Part shown: positions 8,913-16,815 of the stretch, in pieces
Position numbering within the stretch: the first letter of the stretch is position 1
Layout: every line of letters begins with the position of its first letter
Source of the DNA: Demequina aurantiaca
GTDB taxonomy: Bacteria; Actinomycetota; Actinomycetes; Actinomycetales; Demequinaceae
Length of the DNA: 64,000 nucleotides
Direction of reading: 5' to 3'
Assembly: GCF_000975135.1 (NCBI RefSeq)
Contig: NZ_BBRF01000001.1
Coordinates: 469,591-533,590 of the forward strand
Notes under the pieces: model-generated
What the model was told of the DNA's origin: nothing
The model's input: the letters and a program-made list of their open reading frames with translations, nothing else
Databases searched by the model: none
Made by a program: the position numbers and the translations under genes

Positions 8913-11296
8913 TGCCGCGGAGCCGAGTCAGCCTCCTGGTCAAATGGAACCTCGTCAACGTCCGGCGCCGCGGCATTGACAGCCGAGCCCGGAGATGGCG
9001 ACTCGCGCTCCTCCGAGTTCGCGGCGAGATCCGTCTCTCCCCGTGCATTGGCAGCATGCGAGCGGCGTGAGGCGCGGGCCACCGCCGTGATGGCGATGAA
9101 GGCGGCGATGGCAGCGATGATTCCGCGCAGCCACGGGCTGGCGTCCACGCCATAGGACGTGACGACGACGGCAGGTGCGATCAGCAGCGCCACCAGGTTC
9201 ATCACCTTGATGAGCGGGTTGATGGCCGGTCCGGCGGTGTCCTTGAATGGGTCGCCGATGGTGTCACCAATGACCGTGGCCTCGTGCGCCGGAGAGTACT
9301 TGCCACCGTGGTGGCCGTCCTCCACGATCTTCTTGGCGTTGTCCCAGGCACCGCCCGAGTTCGCGAGGAACACGGCCATGAGTACTCCGGTCCCGATGGC
9401 TCCGGCTAGGAAGCCCGCGAGCGCACCAATGCCGAGCGAGAAGCCGACGAACACCGGCGCCGTCGCGGCCAGCAGGCCCGGGGTCGCGAGTTCGCGCAGC
9501 GAGTCACGCGTGCAAATGTCCACCACGCGGCCGTACTCGGGGCGCTGGGTGCCGTCCATGATGCCTGGCATCTCGCGGAACTGGCGGCGAACCTCGAACA
9601 CGATCGCGCTTGCTGCCCTGGTCACGGCATCGATCGCCAAGCCGGAGAAGAGGAACACCGTCGCGCCACCGATGATCACTCCCACCAAGGTGAGCGGGTG
9701 AATGATGTCATAGCTGAAGTCCGCTGCGGCCGCGCCCGCCTCGGCGAGAGCAGTCGCGACCGTCTCCGAGTAGGACCCGAACAGCGCGGTTGCGGCCAAC
9801 ACGGCCGTCGCGATCGCGATTCCCTTGGTGATGGCTTTGGTGGTGTTGCCCACGGCGTCGAGGTCGGTCAGCGTCTGCGCTGCCTCCTCGTCCACCTCAC
9901 CGGACATCTCTGCGATGCCCTGCGCGTTGTCGCTGACGGGCCCGAACGTGTCCATGGCCACGATCACGCCCACCGTGGTCAGCAGTCCGCAACCCGCGAG
10001 CGCCACGAGGAAGAGCGCGAGGGGCACCGAAGCGCCGGCCACGAAGAACAGGATGACCACGGATCCGGCGATCACGGTCGCGGTGTAGACCGCGGACTCG
10101 AGGCCAAGCCCGATGCCGGACAGCACCACAGTCGCGGCACCCGTGAGTGACGTCTCCGCCACTCGCTTGGTGGGCTTCTGGGCCACATCGGTGAAGTAAC
10201 CGGTGAGCCACAGGATCAGGCCAGCGAGGCCGATGCCCACGAAGACGGCGACAGTGGCCATGATGCGGGGGTCTCCCGGCAAGTCGCCGAGCGACGAGCC
10301 TTCGAACGCCGAGAAGTCCGACGGCAGGTAGGCGAACGATGCGATGGCCGCGAGCACTGCGCCAACAATCGCGGAGATGTAGAAGCCCCGGTAGATCGCG
10401 TTAAGGCCGCTTTCGTCCTTGCGAATCTTGGTGACGAACACTCCGAGCGCGGCGGTGAACGCGCCGATGGCCGTGACGATCAGCGGGAAGACCAGGCCCT
10501 GCTCGCCGAAGGCGGCCTTGCCCAGAATGAGGGCGGCCACCAGCATCACGGCGTAGCTCTCGAACAGGTCAGCAGCCATACCGGCGCAGTCGCCCACGTT
10601 GTCGCCCACGTTGTCGGCGATCGTCGCCGCATTGCGGGGGTCATCCTCGGGGATGTGTTGCTCAACCTTGCCGACCAAGTCGGCCCCCACATCGGCCGCC
10701 TTGGTGAAGATCCCGCCACCCACGCGCATGAACATCGCGAGCAGCGCGGCGCCAAAACCGAAGCCCTCGAGCACCGCGGCGGCGTCGCCACGATAGATCA
10801 GGACGACACTCGCGGCGCCCACGAGACCGAGGCCCACCACGGACATGCCCACGGCACCGCCGGTGCGGAACGCGATACGCGCCCCCTCCTTGCGGCCACC
10901 GGGAAACGTCGCCGCCGATGCCACTCGCACGTTCGCGCGGACGGCCAGCCACATACCCATGTATCCGATGGCGGCGGAGAAGCCCGCGCCGAGAAGGAAG
11001 AACAGCGAGCGGCCGATGCGCACACCGCCGTCACCTGGCAGCAGGAAGAGCAGCGCGAAAACGATGGCCGCGAAGACCACCAGCGTGCGCATTTGGCGCC
11101 GCAGGTATGCGGACGCCCCCTCCTGGATCGCGTCGGCGATCTCATTCATCTTGGGGGTTCCGTCCTTGGCGGCAAGCACCTGGCGACGAAGCATGTACGA
11201 GAAGATGAGCGAAACCACGGCGATGGCCGCGATGACCGCGACGATGGTCATGGAAGACGATCCCACTTCCACGGTCGCTCCAACGGATGTAGACAT
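8909..11296 (-). CDS. hppA: Membrane-bound K+-independent proton-pumping pyrophosphatase
   Basis: 795 residues from ATG 11296, which has a perfect AAGGAGGACGA ribosome site; the frame runs on to 11674, but that extension would overlap the divergent sigma gene and is not believed. Multi-pass protein (about 16 helices) that couples PPi hydrolysis to H+ export. The signature DVGADLVGKVE is at 202-212, with the acidic PPi/Mg site DNVGDNVGDCAGMAADLFESY at 228-248 region. In GNTTKAITKG (483-492) the residues K487 and T490 occupy the Ala/Gly positions of K+-dependent enzymes, which by family knowledge marks the K+-independent class. The last 60 residues are a hydrophilic acidic tail. It heads the hppA-MFS-M20 overlapping unit. 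Confidence 0.95.
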   Translation of the reverse strand: MSTSVGATVEVGSSSMTIVAVIAAIAVVSLIFSYMLRRQVLAAKDGTPKMNEIADAIQEGASAYLRRQMRTLVVFAAIVFALLFLLPGDGGVRIGRSLFFLLGAGFSAAIGYMGMWLAVRANVRVASAATFPGGRKEGARIAFRTGGAVGMSVVGLGLVGAASVVLIYRGDAAAVLEGFGFGAALLAMFMRVGGGIFTKAADVGADLVGKVEQHIPEDDPRNAATIADNVGDNVGDCAGMAADLFESYAVMLVAALILGKAAFGEQGLVFPLIVTAIGAFTAALGVFVTKIRKDESGLNAIYRGFYISAIVGAVLAAIASFAYLPSDFSAFEGSSLGDLPGDPRIMATVAVFVGIGLAGLILWLTGYFTDVAQKPTKRVAETSLTGAATVVLSGIGLGLESAVYTATVIAGSVVILFFVAGASVPLALFLVALAGCGLLTTVGVIVAMDTFGPVSDNAQGIAEMSGEVDEEAAQTLTDLDAVGNTTKAITKGIAIATAVLAATALFGSYSETVATALAEAGAAAADFSYDIIHPLTLVGVIIGGATVFLFSGLAIDAVTRAASAIVFEVRRQFREMPGIMDGTQRPEYGRVVDICTRDSLRELATPGLLAATAPVFVGFSLGIGALAGFLAGAIGTGVLMAVFLANSGGAWDNAKKIVEDGHHGGKYSPAHEATVIGDTIGDPFKDTAGPAINPLIKVMNLVALLIAPAVVVTSYGVDASPWLRGIIAAIAAFIAITAVARASRRSHAANARGETDLAANSEERESPSPGSAVNAAAPDVDEVPFDQEADSAPRQ

Positions 11297-11321
11297 TCGT
11301 CCTCCTTGACGAGTTGCCTGC

Positions 11322-11341
11322 GTGAGACCACGTTGTCTCAC
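11322..11341. promoter_or_regulatory. Inverted repeat in hppA/sigma divergent region
   Basis: GTGAGAC (11322-11328) and GTCTCAC (11335-11341) form a perfect 7-bp inverted repeat with a CACGTT centre, 26 nt upstream of the hppA start. It may be an operator or a 5' leader hairpin of hppA; nothing in the sequence decides between these. Confidence 0.4.
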
Positions 11342-11465
11342 CCATGATGGGTATGCGGGAAGTCTAGCGACGTTCGCGCTCGGCGCGCGGTGAGTCCCAA
11401 CGTTTTGGGCGTGCCGTGCGTTGATACTGCATGACAAGCACCGACATTGAGGCAGAGGAGGGACG

Positions 11466-12029
11466 ATGGCTGACTGGCGCGACACCATGAACGAGTTGGT
11501 GCGCAATCGCGAACGCGCGCTCCTCGGGTACGCGTACCTCGTATGCGGCGACCCCACGCAGGCCCAGGACCTCGTCCAGGACGCGCTGGTACGGACCTTC
11601 TCCAAGCCCCGGCCGGGCCTTACCGCCGCCAAGGCGGAGGGATACGTGCGACGGGCCATCACGTCGGTGTACATCGATGGCTATCGCCGCTCGCAGCGCT
11701 GGCAGCGAGTGCAGCACCTGTTTAGGCCCGCGGAGACGGCACGTGACGAGTTCGGCCAAGTTGAGGCCGGGTCAGATGTCGCCGATGCACTGGCCACCCT
11801 GCCGCCACGCGTCAGAGCCTGCGTGGTCCTGCGGTATTTCGACGACCTCACCGTTCCCGCCATCGCCAGCACACTTGGCATCGCGGCCGGCACGGTCAAG
11901 CGCTATCTCTCCGATGGCCTCTCCCAGCTTGAGCTCGCGCTCGGCACCTTCGAGGATGCGCGCGTGCGAGACGCCGCCCCCTCCCCCGCAGCCGATGCCG
12001 CGGCCCCCCGATCTTCAGAAGGACAGTAA
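11466..12029 (+). CDS. ECF-type RNA polymerase sigma factor (SigE70-like)
   Basis: 187 residues. Region 2 spans about 12-80 (GYAYLVCGDPTQAQDLVQDA, then the DNA-melting/-10 recognition helix SVYIDGYRR), and region 4 spans about 105-158 (LPPRVRACVVLRYFDDLTVP...GIAAGTVKRYLSDG), a helix-turn-helix for -35 recognition. The last 30 residues are an Ala/Pro-rich tail. AGAGGAGGGACG precedes the ATG. The next gene begins 2 nt after the stop and encodes a membrane-anchored protein, which by position is the likely anti-sigma or sensor partner. Divergent from hppA. Confidence 0.9.
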   Translation: MADWRDTMNELVRNRERALLGYAYLVCGDPTQAQDLVQDALVRTFSKPRPGLTAAKAEGYVRRAITSVYIDGYRRSQRWQRVQHLFRPAETARDEFGQVEAGSDVADALATLPPRVRACVVLRYFDDLTVPAIASTLGIAAGTVKRYLSDGLSQLELALGTFEDARVRDAAPSPAADAAAPRSSEGQ

Positions 12030-12031
12030 CC

Positions 12032-12961
12032 ATGGTCAAGCTTTCAGATGCACTGCGTGGCGCGGCCGACCGCGCACCGCTGGACGGCGTCTCCGTCTCC
12101 ACTCATGCCGCCGCGCGGCGCGTGTCCGTCAACCGCGGAATGCGCGGTGCCGCTACTGGGATAGTGGGCGTGACCGCCATCGGCGTCATCGCCTTCGGCA
12201 TCATCGGCCCCAATGGGTTCAGCTCCTCGAGTGACGCAGAGTTCGCGACGGACGCGGCAGCAGAAGTTGCGCCTTCTCAGCCGGATCTGCCGGCCGTCTC
12301 AGGGGATGCCGGCGCGGACGCCGCCGGCTCGCAGCTCGCGTGGGGAGTTTGCGGCCAAGCCACCGATCCGGACGCCGCTCGGGGCGAGACGGGGGTAGCT
12401 ATTCAGGCGGGCCCCCTTCCTCCGGCCGAACCCGGAGCCCTGCTTCCCGTCGCCGTCACGGGGACGGCCCTCACCACGCAGGACCTCTACACGACCGACC
12501 CCGGCGCCCTGATCCTGTGGAACGGGATTGTGGTGGGCTCCCTGCCGCAGGAATCAATCCTCACCTTCGGCCCGGCGGACGAGCAGATCATCAACCCCGA
12601 GGTCGAGCCCATCAAGGAAAGCCTGACGGAGGGCGATACCTTTGGGTACGACCTCGACGTGCCTCTGCAGAATTGCTGGGACGGCACGGATCTTCCCGCG
12701 GGAAGCTACGAACTGCTCGTCACTCAGGAGTACTTCGAATTCGCCGATGACCCGACCGACGCCGGCGAGGCGCCCGCACCGGACGGTTCCATCACGGACC
12801 CCTCCGGATCGGCAGCCACCATCGTGGGCGGCTTCCGTGCCGCGGCCGATGCGGTGGCATTCACCATCAGTGGAACGCCAGTCGACGAACACTTCGGGGA
12901 GTACCTGCTGGTACCTGAGCAACCGATCGCGCCGCCCATCGAGTCGACGACGGGTCCATAG
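12032..12961 (+). CDS. Membrane-anchored partner of the ECF sigma factor, family paralogue 1
   Basis: 309 residues. A cytoplasmic stretch of about 38 residues, one TM helix near 39-59 (GAATGIVGVTAIGVIAFGIIG) and a 250-residue external domain. The external part has C107 and C215, the phrase ALILWNGIVVGSLPQ near 159-173 and LPAGSYELL at 221-229. The proteins at 18407 and 20211 carry the same order of elements, so the three look paralogous. Its position 2 nt after an ECF sigma gene, with AAGGACAG as ribosome site, makes an anti-sigma or signal-sensing role likely, but the classic anti-sigma ZAS motif (HxxxCxxC) is absent. Function is inferred from context only. Confidence 0.8.
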   Translation: MVKLSDALRGAADRAPLDGVSVSTHAAARRVSVNRGMRGAATGIVGVTAIGVIAFGIIGPNGFSSSSDAEFATDAAAEVAPSQPDLPAVSGDAGADAAGSQLAWGVCGQATDPDAARGETGVAIQAGPLPPAEPGALLPVAVTGTALTTQDLYTTDPGALILWNGIVVGSLPQESILTFGPADEQIINPEVEPIKESLTEGDTFGYDLDVPLQNCWDGTDLPAGSYELLVTQEYFEFADDPTDAGEAPAPDGSITDPSGSAATIVGGFRAAADAVAFTISGTPVDEHFGEYLLVPEQPIAPPIESTTGP

Positions 12962-13313
12962 TTCGCGTCGAAATCGCACTCACCGTCGTCGGGAATATCG
13001 TGGATCTTTTGGCCCAAGAAAACTGACTTTGTTGTCACATTCGGCGTTCGGGGCGAAATGTCCCATTCCCGCTCCCGTTGCGCCTGTGTAATTCATCACA
13101 GGAGAACCCGATTTGGACATAAACCCGGTAGAGACTGGGTTACGTTTTACACACGGGCCGCAAGGTTCGTAGCAGAGGGACGCAAGTCGCTCTGCGCTTC
13201 TTGACCGCGGAGCGCACCCCTCAGCCGCGCTACGGTCAAGTCGTAAAAGCCCGGTGGTGGCTCGGATCCCTCAGCCCGAGTCATCACCGGGTTTCCGCGT
13301 TTCCGGCCCCAAT
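12962..13313. other. 352-nt non-coding gap with structured segment
   Basis: No credible reading frame is present between the convergent genes ending at 12961 and 13314. The right half is rich in possible RNA structure: ACCCGGT/ACTGGGT around an AGAG loop near 13124-13142, GCAGAG/CTCTGC near 13173-13196, CTTGACCG (13200-13207) with CGGTCAAG (13233-13240), and the terminator at 13250-13291. A series of hairpins ending in a terminator is what a small RNA gene would look like. It matches no riboswitch or RNA family that I can recognise. Confidence 0.45.
13250..13291. terminator. Bidirectional two-tier terminator
   Basis: CCCGGTG (13250-13256) pairs with CACCGGG (13285-13291); inside, GGCTCGG pairs with the CCCGAGTC segment. 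TTT follows on the plus strand and CTTTT on the minus strand, so it can stop both the Tad operon reading leftwards and transcription arriving from the sigma/partner operon. Confidence 0.65.
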
Positions 13314-13733
13314 TCACTCAGTGCCGCGCGGCCCTGCACGCGCGCTCCCTCGCGCGTCACCCCATCCCGTCGCGATGACGACGTCGACGGTGACGGCACC
13401 CTTGGCGTCGACCACGCATTGTTGGGTCTTGGCTGCGTTGTGGCGCGCGACATTCTCTGCGATGGCGCAGGCCGCGGCCTCGCCCGTCATAGTTTGGCCC
13501 GTCGCGAGCGCATCGCGCGCCGATCGAGCGGCAGCCAACGCCGCGAGGTCCGCGGCTCCTTGTGCACGCACCTGGGCGACCGCAGCCCCCGCCAGTCCCG
13601 CGGCGAACAACGCCACCAGCCCCACCGCCACAAGTAGCCCGACCGCGAGCAGTGTGCCAGCTCCTGAGTCTCCACGAAGCCACGCCGCACCCTCGCTCGA
13701 GGCGGGCTCGCGACTGCTAGGCGCGCTGGTCAC
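13314..13733 (-). CDS. TadE/G-like secretion-associated protein (Rv3654c type)
   Basis: 139 residues starting at a GTG that overlaps the preceding stop (GTGA). After a polar leader with GDSGAGTLLAVGLLVAVGLVAL, a single helix at about 22-50 continues into QVRAQGAADLAALAAARS, a pattern typical of the Rv3654c/TadG-like minor pseudopilins at the end of actinobacterial Tad clusters. Two cysteines (C88 and C105 region: AAACAIAEN, TQQCVVD) could form a disulphide. Last gene of the Tad unit, followed by the terminator at 13250-13291. Confidence 0.75.
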   Translation of the reverse strand: MTSAPSSREPASSEGAAWLRGDSGAGTLLAVGLLVAVGLVALFAAGLAGAAVAQVRAQGAADLAALAAARSARDALATGQTMTGEAAACAIAENVARHNAAKTQQCVVDAKGAVTVDVVIATGWGDARGSARAGPRGTE

Positions 13734-14113
13734 GGTTGTTCCGGCACTCGGGCCCTGGCCTCGACATCCGGGACGGGTCCATGTCCGGAGACGGTGACGG
13801 CCACCACTATCCAGTCACCGTCGCGCGATACCGCGGCCACCCCTCCCGAGATGCGAGCCGCAGCGGCCTGCGCTGCGGCGTCCCCGTCGGTCAGCGCGAT
13901 GCGGGCTGCGGCAGCGGCTGCTTGAGTCGCGGAGACGTCGGCCCGGACCCAGGACGCCCCGGCGAGCACAAACCCCAGCACCAACACCACGGAGGGCAAC
14001 GCGAGCGCGAGTTCCACGCTGACGGAGCCCCGCTCTCGACGATGCCTGCGGCCCCGGACCTCCGCACCAGCCCTGGCTCTCCCACCGTCCATGCTCGCCC
14101 GCTCGCCCGCCAT
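13730..14113 (-). CDS. tadE: TadE-like minor pseudopilin
   Basis: 127 residues. The basic leader ends RRHRRERGSVSVELALALPSVVLVLGFVLAGASWVRADVSATQAAAAAARIA: G before SVSVE with glutamate at +5 fits a prepilin-peptidase site, followed by one helix and an Ala-rich amphipathic segment, the standard TadE outline. It lies 9 nt after the pilin stop and overlaps the following gene by 4 nt. Its expected role is minor pilin or assembly factor of the Flp/Tad pilus. Confidence 0.8.
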   Translation of the reverse strand: MAGERASMDGGRARAGAEVRGRRHRRERGSVSVELALALPSVVLVLGFVLAGASWVRADVSATQAAAAAARIALTDGDAAAQAAAARISGGVAAVSRDGDWIVVAVTVSGHGPVPDVEARARVPEQP

Positions 14114-14122
14114 GCTCGCTGC

Positions 14123-14407
14123 CTAGCCGCCGAGGGCACCCTGAATGATGCCCATCAGTAGCTCACGCACCTCGGACGACTTCAACAACACGATGAGCAG
14201 GCCCGCAAATCCGGCGGCGGCAACCGTCACCAACGCGTACTCGGCAGTAGCCATGCCACGGTCATCCCTGAGGCGGCTCGTCATCGTGTCGAGGCGCACG
14301 CCCTCATCGCATGACTCACTGTTCGGCAGTTGCGTGCCGCTAACCCTGTTGCCTCTCTGCGATTCCCCGTCGAGCCACGCCACATTCCAGTGCTCCTGGT
14401 CATTCAT
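14123..14407 (-). CDS. DUF4244-type Flp pilin
   Basis: 94 residues from ATG 14407, which has AAAGGGAAGATC upstream; an internal ATG (residues MTSRL) is possible but has no ribosome site. The sequence DDRGMATAEYALVTVAAAGFAGLLIVLL shows a class III prepilin signature: cleavage after G, glutamate at +5, then a single helix. Only about 20 residues follow the helix, so the mature pilin is roughly 45 residues, as in Flp pilins and the Rv3656c/DUF4244 family. The unusually long, acidic 45-residue leader is noteworthy. It lies between tadC and tadE in the usual order. Confidence 0.8.
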   Translation of the reverse strand: MNDQEHWNVAWLDGESQRGNRVSGTQLPNSESCDEGVRLDTMTSRLRDDRGMATAEYALVTVAAAGFAGLLIVLLKSSEVRELLMGIIQGALGG

Positions 14408-14516
14408 GATCTTCCCTTTCGGTTGATGGATCTTCAGCGTCGCGCGACACGGTCGTGTCCTGCATTGGAGCGCCCGGATTGGGAGAAGGCGATGGCGCCA
14501 CGTGGGCCTGTGAACA

Positions 14517-14999
14517 TCAGCTGAGTGAGACACCGGCACCCATCGCGACGGCAATCACCATGGGCAGGATCCCGACCAGGGTGAAGGCAGGCAGCAGGCA
14601 CAGCGTGAGGGGCAGTGCCAACGCCACGCCTAACTCCGCCATCGCCTTCTCGCCTTCCCGACGCGCCTTGCCCGCTAGCGCACGCGACGTGGCCTCGAGC
14701 GACGCGCCAGGTGCCGCCCCTGCCACCCAGCACGGTCGGAGCGCACCTTCGAGCGGCGCCCACCGCTCGCCAGCGGAGGACCACGCTTGGTCCCAGGGAA
14801 CGCCGTCAGCCACAGCTCGCGCCGCCCCCCGCAATTCACGGCCGCTAGGGCCCCCGATCGCCTCGCCCACTGCCACCAACGCTCCGAGCACGTCGAGTCC
14901 GGCGGCGATCGCCGCGGCTACCAGCGTCAGTGCAGTCGACACCGGAACCGCATCCTCGTCGTCGGAGGCAGCATCCGGACTCCTCCTCCGCCTCGTCAC
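14517..14999 (-). CDS. tadC: TadC-like type II secretion F-family membrane protein
   Basis: 160 residues from a GTG that overlaps the tadB stop (GTGA). Hydrophobic segments near 20-45 and near 128-158 enclose a T2SF domain with the phrase LRPCWVAGAAPGASLEATSRALAGKARREGEKAMAEL. By family it forms the inner-membrane platform of the pilus together with TadB. It is short, as TadC proteins in this compact actinobacterial cluster are. A 109-nt gap separates it from the pilin gene. Confidence 0.8.
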   Translation of the reverse strand: MTRRRRSPDAASDDEDAVPVSTALTLVAAAIAAGLDVLGALVAVGEAIGGPSGRELRGAARAVADGVPWDQAWSSAGERWAPLEGALRPCWVAGAAPGASLEATSRALAGKARREGEKAMAELGVALALPLTLCLLPAFTLVGILPMVIAVAMGAGVSLS

Positions 15000-15604
15000 G
15001 GCTCTCGAGAGGCCTCCTCAGCCTCCCTCATCATGCGCCGCATCCACGCCCGCCCCACCATGGTCAGCCCGCCTGCCCCCACGACCAGCGTCCAGCCAAT
15101 GGGAGTCGTACCTACTACCCGCAGCACATTCGAATCGACGACCGCGCCAAGTCCGAGACCGAACAGTGGAAGAAACGTCAGGACGCGCGCGCTCAGCCGG
15201 GGTCCCGCTGCCGCCGCTTCGCGCCGGGCGTTTGCCTCCATGGTGCCCTCCACATGCGCGCTCACTGCCGCAAGCACGGTGGCAAGCGGTGCGCCCGTGC
15301 GATGTGAGAGCCGGCACGCCGCGGCCACCGCCATCCGGCTGTCGCCCCGCCACGGAAGATTGGGGGTACCGTCCTCAGCGACTTCAGCCACCCCCACGGA
15401 CTCCCAGGCCGCGTGTGCGCTCATGCCCGAGCGCAGGAGTCCCACCACGGCGGCGAGCACGATGGGTGGGTCGATTTCTCTCAGGTCTCGGCCAGCCGAG
15501 GCGGGGCGGCCGTACGCTGGCGCGGCCGACGGGCGCCAGCCCGCGCTACGCCACCGCATCGCCAACCGCCATGCTCGTATCCGCGTTTCGACCATCCTCA
15601 GCAC
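14996..15604 (-). CDS. tadB: TadB-like type II secretion F-family membrane protein
   Basis: 202 residues; GTG at 15604 with AAGGTCGG upstream is the best start, overlapping the tadA end by 59 nt; ATG at 15595 is the alternative. The T2SF core (DPPIVLAAVVGLLRSGMSAHAAWESVG ... RTGAPLATVLAAVSAHVEGTMEANARREAAAAGPRLSARVLTFLPLFGLGLG) lies in the middle and a pair of helices lies at the end. Expected partner of TadC in the inner-membrane platform. Confidence 0.8.
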   Translation of the reverse strand: MLRMVETRIRAWRLAMRWRSAGWRPSAAPAYGRPASAGRDLREIDPPIVLAAVVGLLRSGMSAHAAWESVGVAEVAEDGTPNLPWRGDSRMAVAAACRLSHRTGAPLATVLAAVSAHVEGTMEANARREAAAAGPRLSARVLTFLPLFGLGLGAVVDSNVLRVVGTTPIGWTLVVGAGGLTMVGRAWMRRMMREAEEASREP

Positions 15605-16673
15605 TACCGACCTTGTCGGTGATCTCGCGCCATGTCAGTCCCGCCAACTCCGCCAGTCGCGCCCATGCGGGGCCCCTCTCGAGCTTGCCCCCCTCCCTCA
15701 CGGTGACTGCCGCCACCACCTCCATGCCGGAGTCTGCGCTGAGGACGCCGAGTTGCACCACACTCCGGCCGGTAACTCCACGCTCGACGTGAACGACGCA
15801 CTCGAAGGCTGCGCTCGCATGGAGGGCGACCGATTCCGCACCCATTCCAGCGAGTGAGCCCAGCGCCGTGAGCCGTGCGGGCACGTCGAGCGCCGAGTTC
15901 GCATGAATCGTGGACATTCCACCGCGGTGCCCAGTGTTCAGCGCAGTCAACACATCGCGTACCTCAGCGCCGCGGCACTCCCCCAGTACGATCCGGTCCG
16001 GGCGCATGCGCAGGGCCTCCCTCACCAGCCGCGCGAGCCCAATCTCTCCCGCGCCGTCCACGTTGGCGCGACGCTCCACTAGCCGCACCACGTGTGGGTG
16101 CGTGGGGCTCACCTCCCCTCCCTCCTCGATCACCACGATCCGTTCGGAGGTATCCACAAGTGAAAGCAGCGAGGCCAGCAGAGTGGTCTTTCCCGCCCCC
16201 GTCGACCCGGAGATGAGCACTGACGCACGTTCTCTCACCAGCCCCTCCAGGAGCGGTGCCAGGCCGGCCTGCACCATGCCCGCCGTCACGAGGTCGGCAA
16301 TTGAGAATGGAGTCCGCCTCACGGTGCGCAACGAGATCAGGGCGCACTCGTCCGCGATGGGCGGCAGCGCGGCGTGCAGGCGAGTGCCATCGGGCAAGCG
16401 GGCATCGACGAGCGGGCTGGCATCATCGAGTCTTTTGCCGCCGGCCGATGCCAGCCGTACCGCCAAGTCCCTCACCGCCGCGGCATCGGCGAAGGCCATA
16501 GTGACCCGTTCCAAGCCGAGCCCTCGATCGCACCAGACTGCGCCCGGCGCGTTCACCACCACGTCGGTCACTCCCGGCTGCCGTACCACGGCGGCCAATG
16601 GCCCAAGCGGATCGGTCGGCGGCGGCAGCCGCGCGAGGTGCAGCGAGCGGTTGGGTTCGGGTGGGCCAGTCAT
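15546..16673 (-). CDS. tadA: TadA-type secretion ATPase
   Basis: 375 residues from ATG 16673; the frame continues to 16769, but that extension has no homology-like features and runs into the divergent promoter. Walker A ISGSTGAGKTTLL, Asp box VVIEEGGEVSP, Walker B RPDRIVLGECRGAEV and the His box TGHRGGMSTIHANS are all present, defining a GspE/PilT-family ATPase of the TadA/CpaF type that powers pilus assembly. It is the first gene of the unit. In the similar mycobacterial cluster (Rv3654c-Rv3660c) a CpaE-like gene precedes tadA; here none does. No clear ribosome site is seen before 16673. Confidence 0.85.
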   Translation of the reverse strand: MTGPPEPNRSLHLARLPPPTDPLGPLAAVVRQPGVTDVVVNAPGAVWCDRGLGLERVTMAFADAAAVRDLAVRLASAGGKRLDDASPLVDARLPDGTRLHAALPPIADECALISLRTVRRTPFSIADLVTAGMVQAGLAPLLEGLVRERASVLISGSTGAGKTTLLASLLSLVDTSERIVVIEEGGEVSPTHPHVVRLVERRANVDGAGEIGLARLVREALRMRPDRIVLGECRGAEVRDVLTALNTGHRGGMSTIHANSALDVPARLTALGSLAGMGAESVALHASAAFECVVHVERGVTGRSVVQLGVLSADSGMEVVAAVTVREGGKLERGPAWARLAELAGLTWREITDKVGSAEDGRNADTSMAVGDAVA

Positions 16674-16815
16674 GGGGTCAGCGTGACGCGCGGCAAAGGA
16701 CCGGCGGGAGATGGCGAAGAAGACTGTGGACGGTGCCCCACTCGCGTGTGGCTGTGCACATCCGTGCACCGCGAGAGGCTCGCCATTCGTCTCTCTGTCT
16801 GGTTACTCTTGACGC

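Noticed and set aside
11297-11674. N-terminal extension of hppA
   Set aside because: It would overlap the divergent sigma gene, while ATG 11296 has an ideal AAGGAGG and begins at the expected first helix.
13090-13245. Possible c-di-AMP (ydaO-type) riboswitch
   Set aside because: The stems do not follow the known conserved core, and the segment is followed by convergent Tad genes rather than a coding region it could control.
14455-15792. 445-residue plus-strand frame across the Tad genes
   Set aside because: Antisense to tadC/tadB/tadA, which have clear motifs, overlaps and spacing; the frame is Ser/Pro/Arg-rich without structure.
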